Of a stretch of 6,929 nucleotides of DNA, positions 6,586-6,929 are shown piece by piece. The notes beneath the pieces are model-generated. The model was given only the letters and a program-made list of their open reading frames with translations. It did no database searches and had not been told where the DNA came from. The DNA is from DASUME01 sp041179425 (GTDB lineage Bacteria > Myxococcota_A > Polyangia > Polyangiales > DASUME01), in assembly GCA_041179425.1 (NCBI GenBank), contig JBEGTL010000446.1, positions 1 through 6,929 of the forward strand, written 5' to 3'. The translations under genes and the position numbers were made by a program. Every line of letters starts with the position of its first letter. Within the stretch, counting starts at the first letter, position 1.

Positions 6586-6716
6586 CCAGCATGCGCTTCG
6601 ACTCATCAAGAGTGTGCACCTGCTCACCCGCTCACGCTGGTGGTGGCCATCGACACCAGCATGCCAGCGAAGATGGGCGCACCATCGGCGTGCCGGACAG
6701 CCCGAGATGATCAACG
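6586..6716 (+). pseudogene. Decayed copy of the 3' end of the esterase-like/phytase-family gene
   Basis: Bases 6586-6716 align, in the same orientation, with about 1524-1670 of the esterase-like gene. Long identical blocks include CTGGTGGTGGCCATCGACAC (20 of a 22-base exact match), GGCGTGCCGGACAGC and GTGCACCTGCTC. At least four one-base losses relative to the gene (ctcGatc, ctcGaccc, one near the GGGT at about 1607-1612, and agcAccg) destroy any single reading frame, along with several substitutions. The protein-level match in pieces is to SIESVHLLDPLTLVVAIDT and the following G-V-P-D-S. Weak similarity may continue to about 6743. No upstream part of the gene is present; the receptor gene stops at 6565, 20 bases before. 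It is a relic of a paralogue or of a duplication. Confidence 0.75.
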
Positions 6717-6723
6717 ACCGGCC

Positions 6724-6752
6724 GTGACATCTCGCGCCCGCGGTAGTAATCT
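6724..6752 (+). promoter_or_regulatory. Possible promoter of the ribbon-helix-helix gene
   Basis: GTGACA (6724-6729, 5 of 6 to a -35 consensus) and TAATCT (6747-6752, 3 of 6 to a -10) are separated by exactly 17 bases. Transcription would begin about 3 bases before the ATG at 6762, giving a nearly leaderless mRNA, consistent with the absence of a ribosome binding site there. The -10 match is weak, so this is tentative. Confidence 0.3.
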
Positions 6753-6761
6753 CTTCCTACC
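6742..6761. promoter_or_regulatory. Inverted repeat GGTAG-N10-CTACC, candidate autoregulatory operator
   Basis: Perfect 5-base arms lie at 6742-6746 and 6757-6761, directly before the ATG at 6762 and over the proposed -10. Ribbon-helix-helix antitoxins commonly repress their own operon by binding palindromes at the promoter. The arms are short, so the site is a suggestion from position and symmetry only. Confidence 0.3.
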
Positions 6762-6929
6762 ATGGCTGCCACCGTCCAAAAAGTCAGCGTCGCGCTCGGT
6801 CTCGAGGACCTCGCCTGGTTGCGCCAGCGCGCCGAGCACCAGCACGAAAGCCTCTCGGCGGTGCTCACCGCGGCCATTCGCGCGACACGGGAGCGTGAGG
6901 AGCTGCTGGACCGCCAACGCGTCGCCGTC
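6762..6929 (+). CDS. Ribbon-helix-helix antitoxin-like protein, 3' truncated by window edge
   Basis: The frame opens at the ATG at 6762 and is still open at the window end (56 codons visible). It starts MAATVQKVSVALGLEDLAWL. The strand VQKVSVAL (5-12) followed by a helix from about 14 to 27, a short turn, SLSAVLTAAIRATRERE (30-46) and a charged helix is the pattern of CopG/ParD-type ribbon-helix-helix DNA-binding proteins, especially antitoxins of type II toxin-antitoxin modules whose second helix carries S-x-S-A-V-x-x-A. If so, the toxin gene (often a PIN-domain nuclease in such pairs) should follow just outside the window. The ATG has no Shine-Dalgarno sequence; the upstream bases CTCTTCCTACC are pyrimidine-rich. 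It could instead be a free-standing regulator. Confidence 0.65.
   Translation, partial: MAATVQKVSVALGLEDLAWLRQRAEHQHESLSAVLTAAIRATREREELLDRQRVAV

Overview
The window is a high-GC, gene-dense bacterial stretch. Codon third positions are strongly G/C-biased, there are two lipoprotein-type signal peptides, two stand-alone response-regulator receiver domains and a membrane-anchored periplasmic-binding-protein-like receptor. This fits a myxobacterium-like (Myxococcota/deltaproteobacterial) genome. That placement is inferred from overall style; no rRNA or other taxonomic marker is present.

Layout, left to right: (1) 2-226 (+), C-terminal end of an unrecognised protein. (2) 298-1706 (+), a secreted, probably lipid-anchored esterase-like/phytase-family protein, split by what looks like a one-base deletion near 1230. 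(3) 1818-2261 (-), a conserved-looking 147-residue protein of unknown function. (4) 2424-2792 and 2848-3258 (+), two consecutive single-domain response regulators. A 7-bp inverted repeat lies almost exactly midway between gene 3 and this pair. (5) 3399-4223 (-), a COG4798-type predicted SAM methyltransferase with a lipoprotein signal. (6) 4224-4705, a mostly non-coding stretch. (7) 4706-6565 (+), a 619-residue protein with three predicted N-terminal membrane segments and an extracytoplasmic type-1 periplasmic-binding-protein fold. (8) 6586-6716, a degraded second copy of the 3' end of the esterase-like gene. (9) 6762 to the window end (+), the start of a ribbon-helix-helix antitoxin-like protein.

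No single pathway joins these genes. The themes are envelope and signalling: two exported lipoproteins, a membrane receptor without a visible output domain, and two receiver proteins without a partner kinase in the window. The observations most worth a second look are the decayed duplicate of the esterase-like gene's 3' end about 5 kb downstream of the copy it matches, the frameshift in that copy, and the unusual receptor architecture. I see no CRISPR array, tRNA, rRNA, transposase or integrase.
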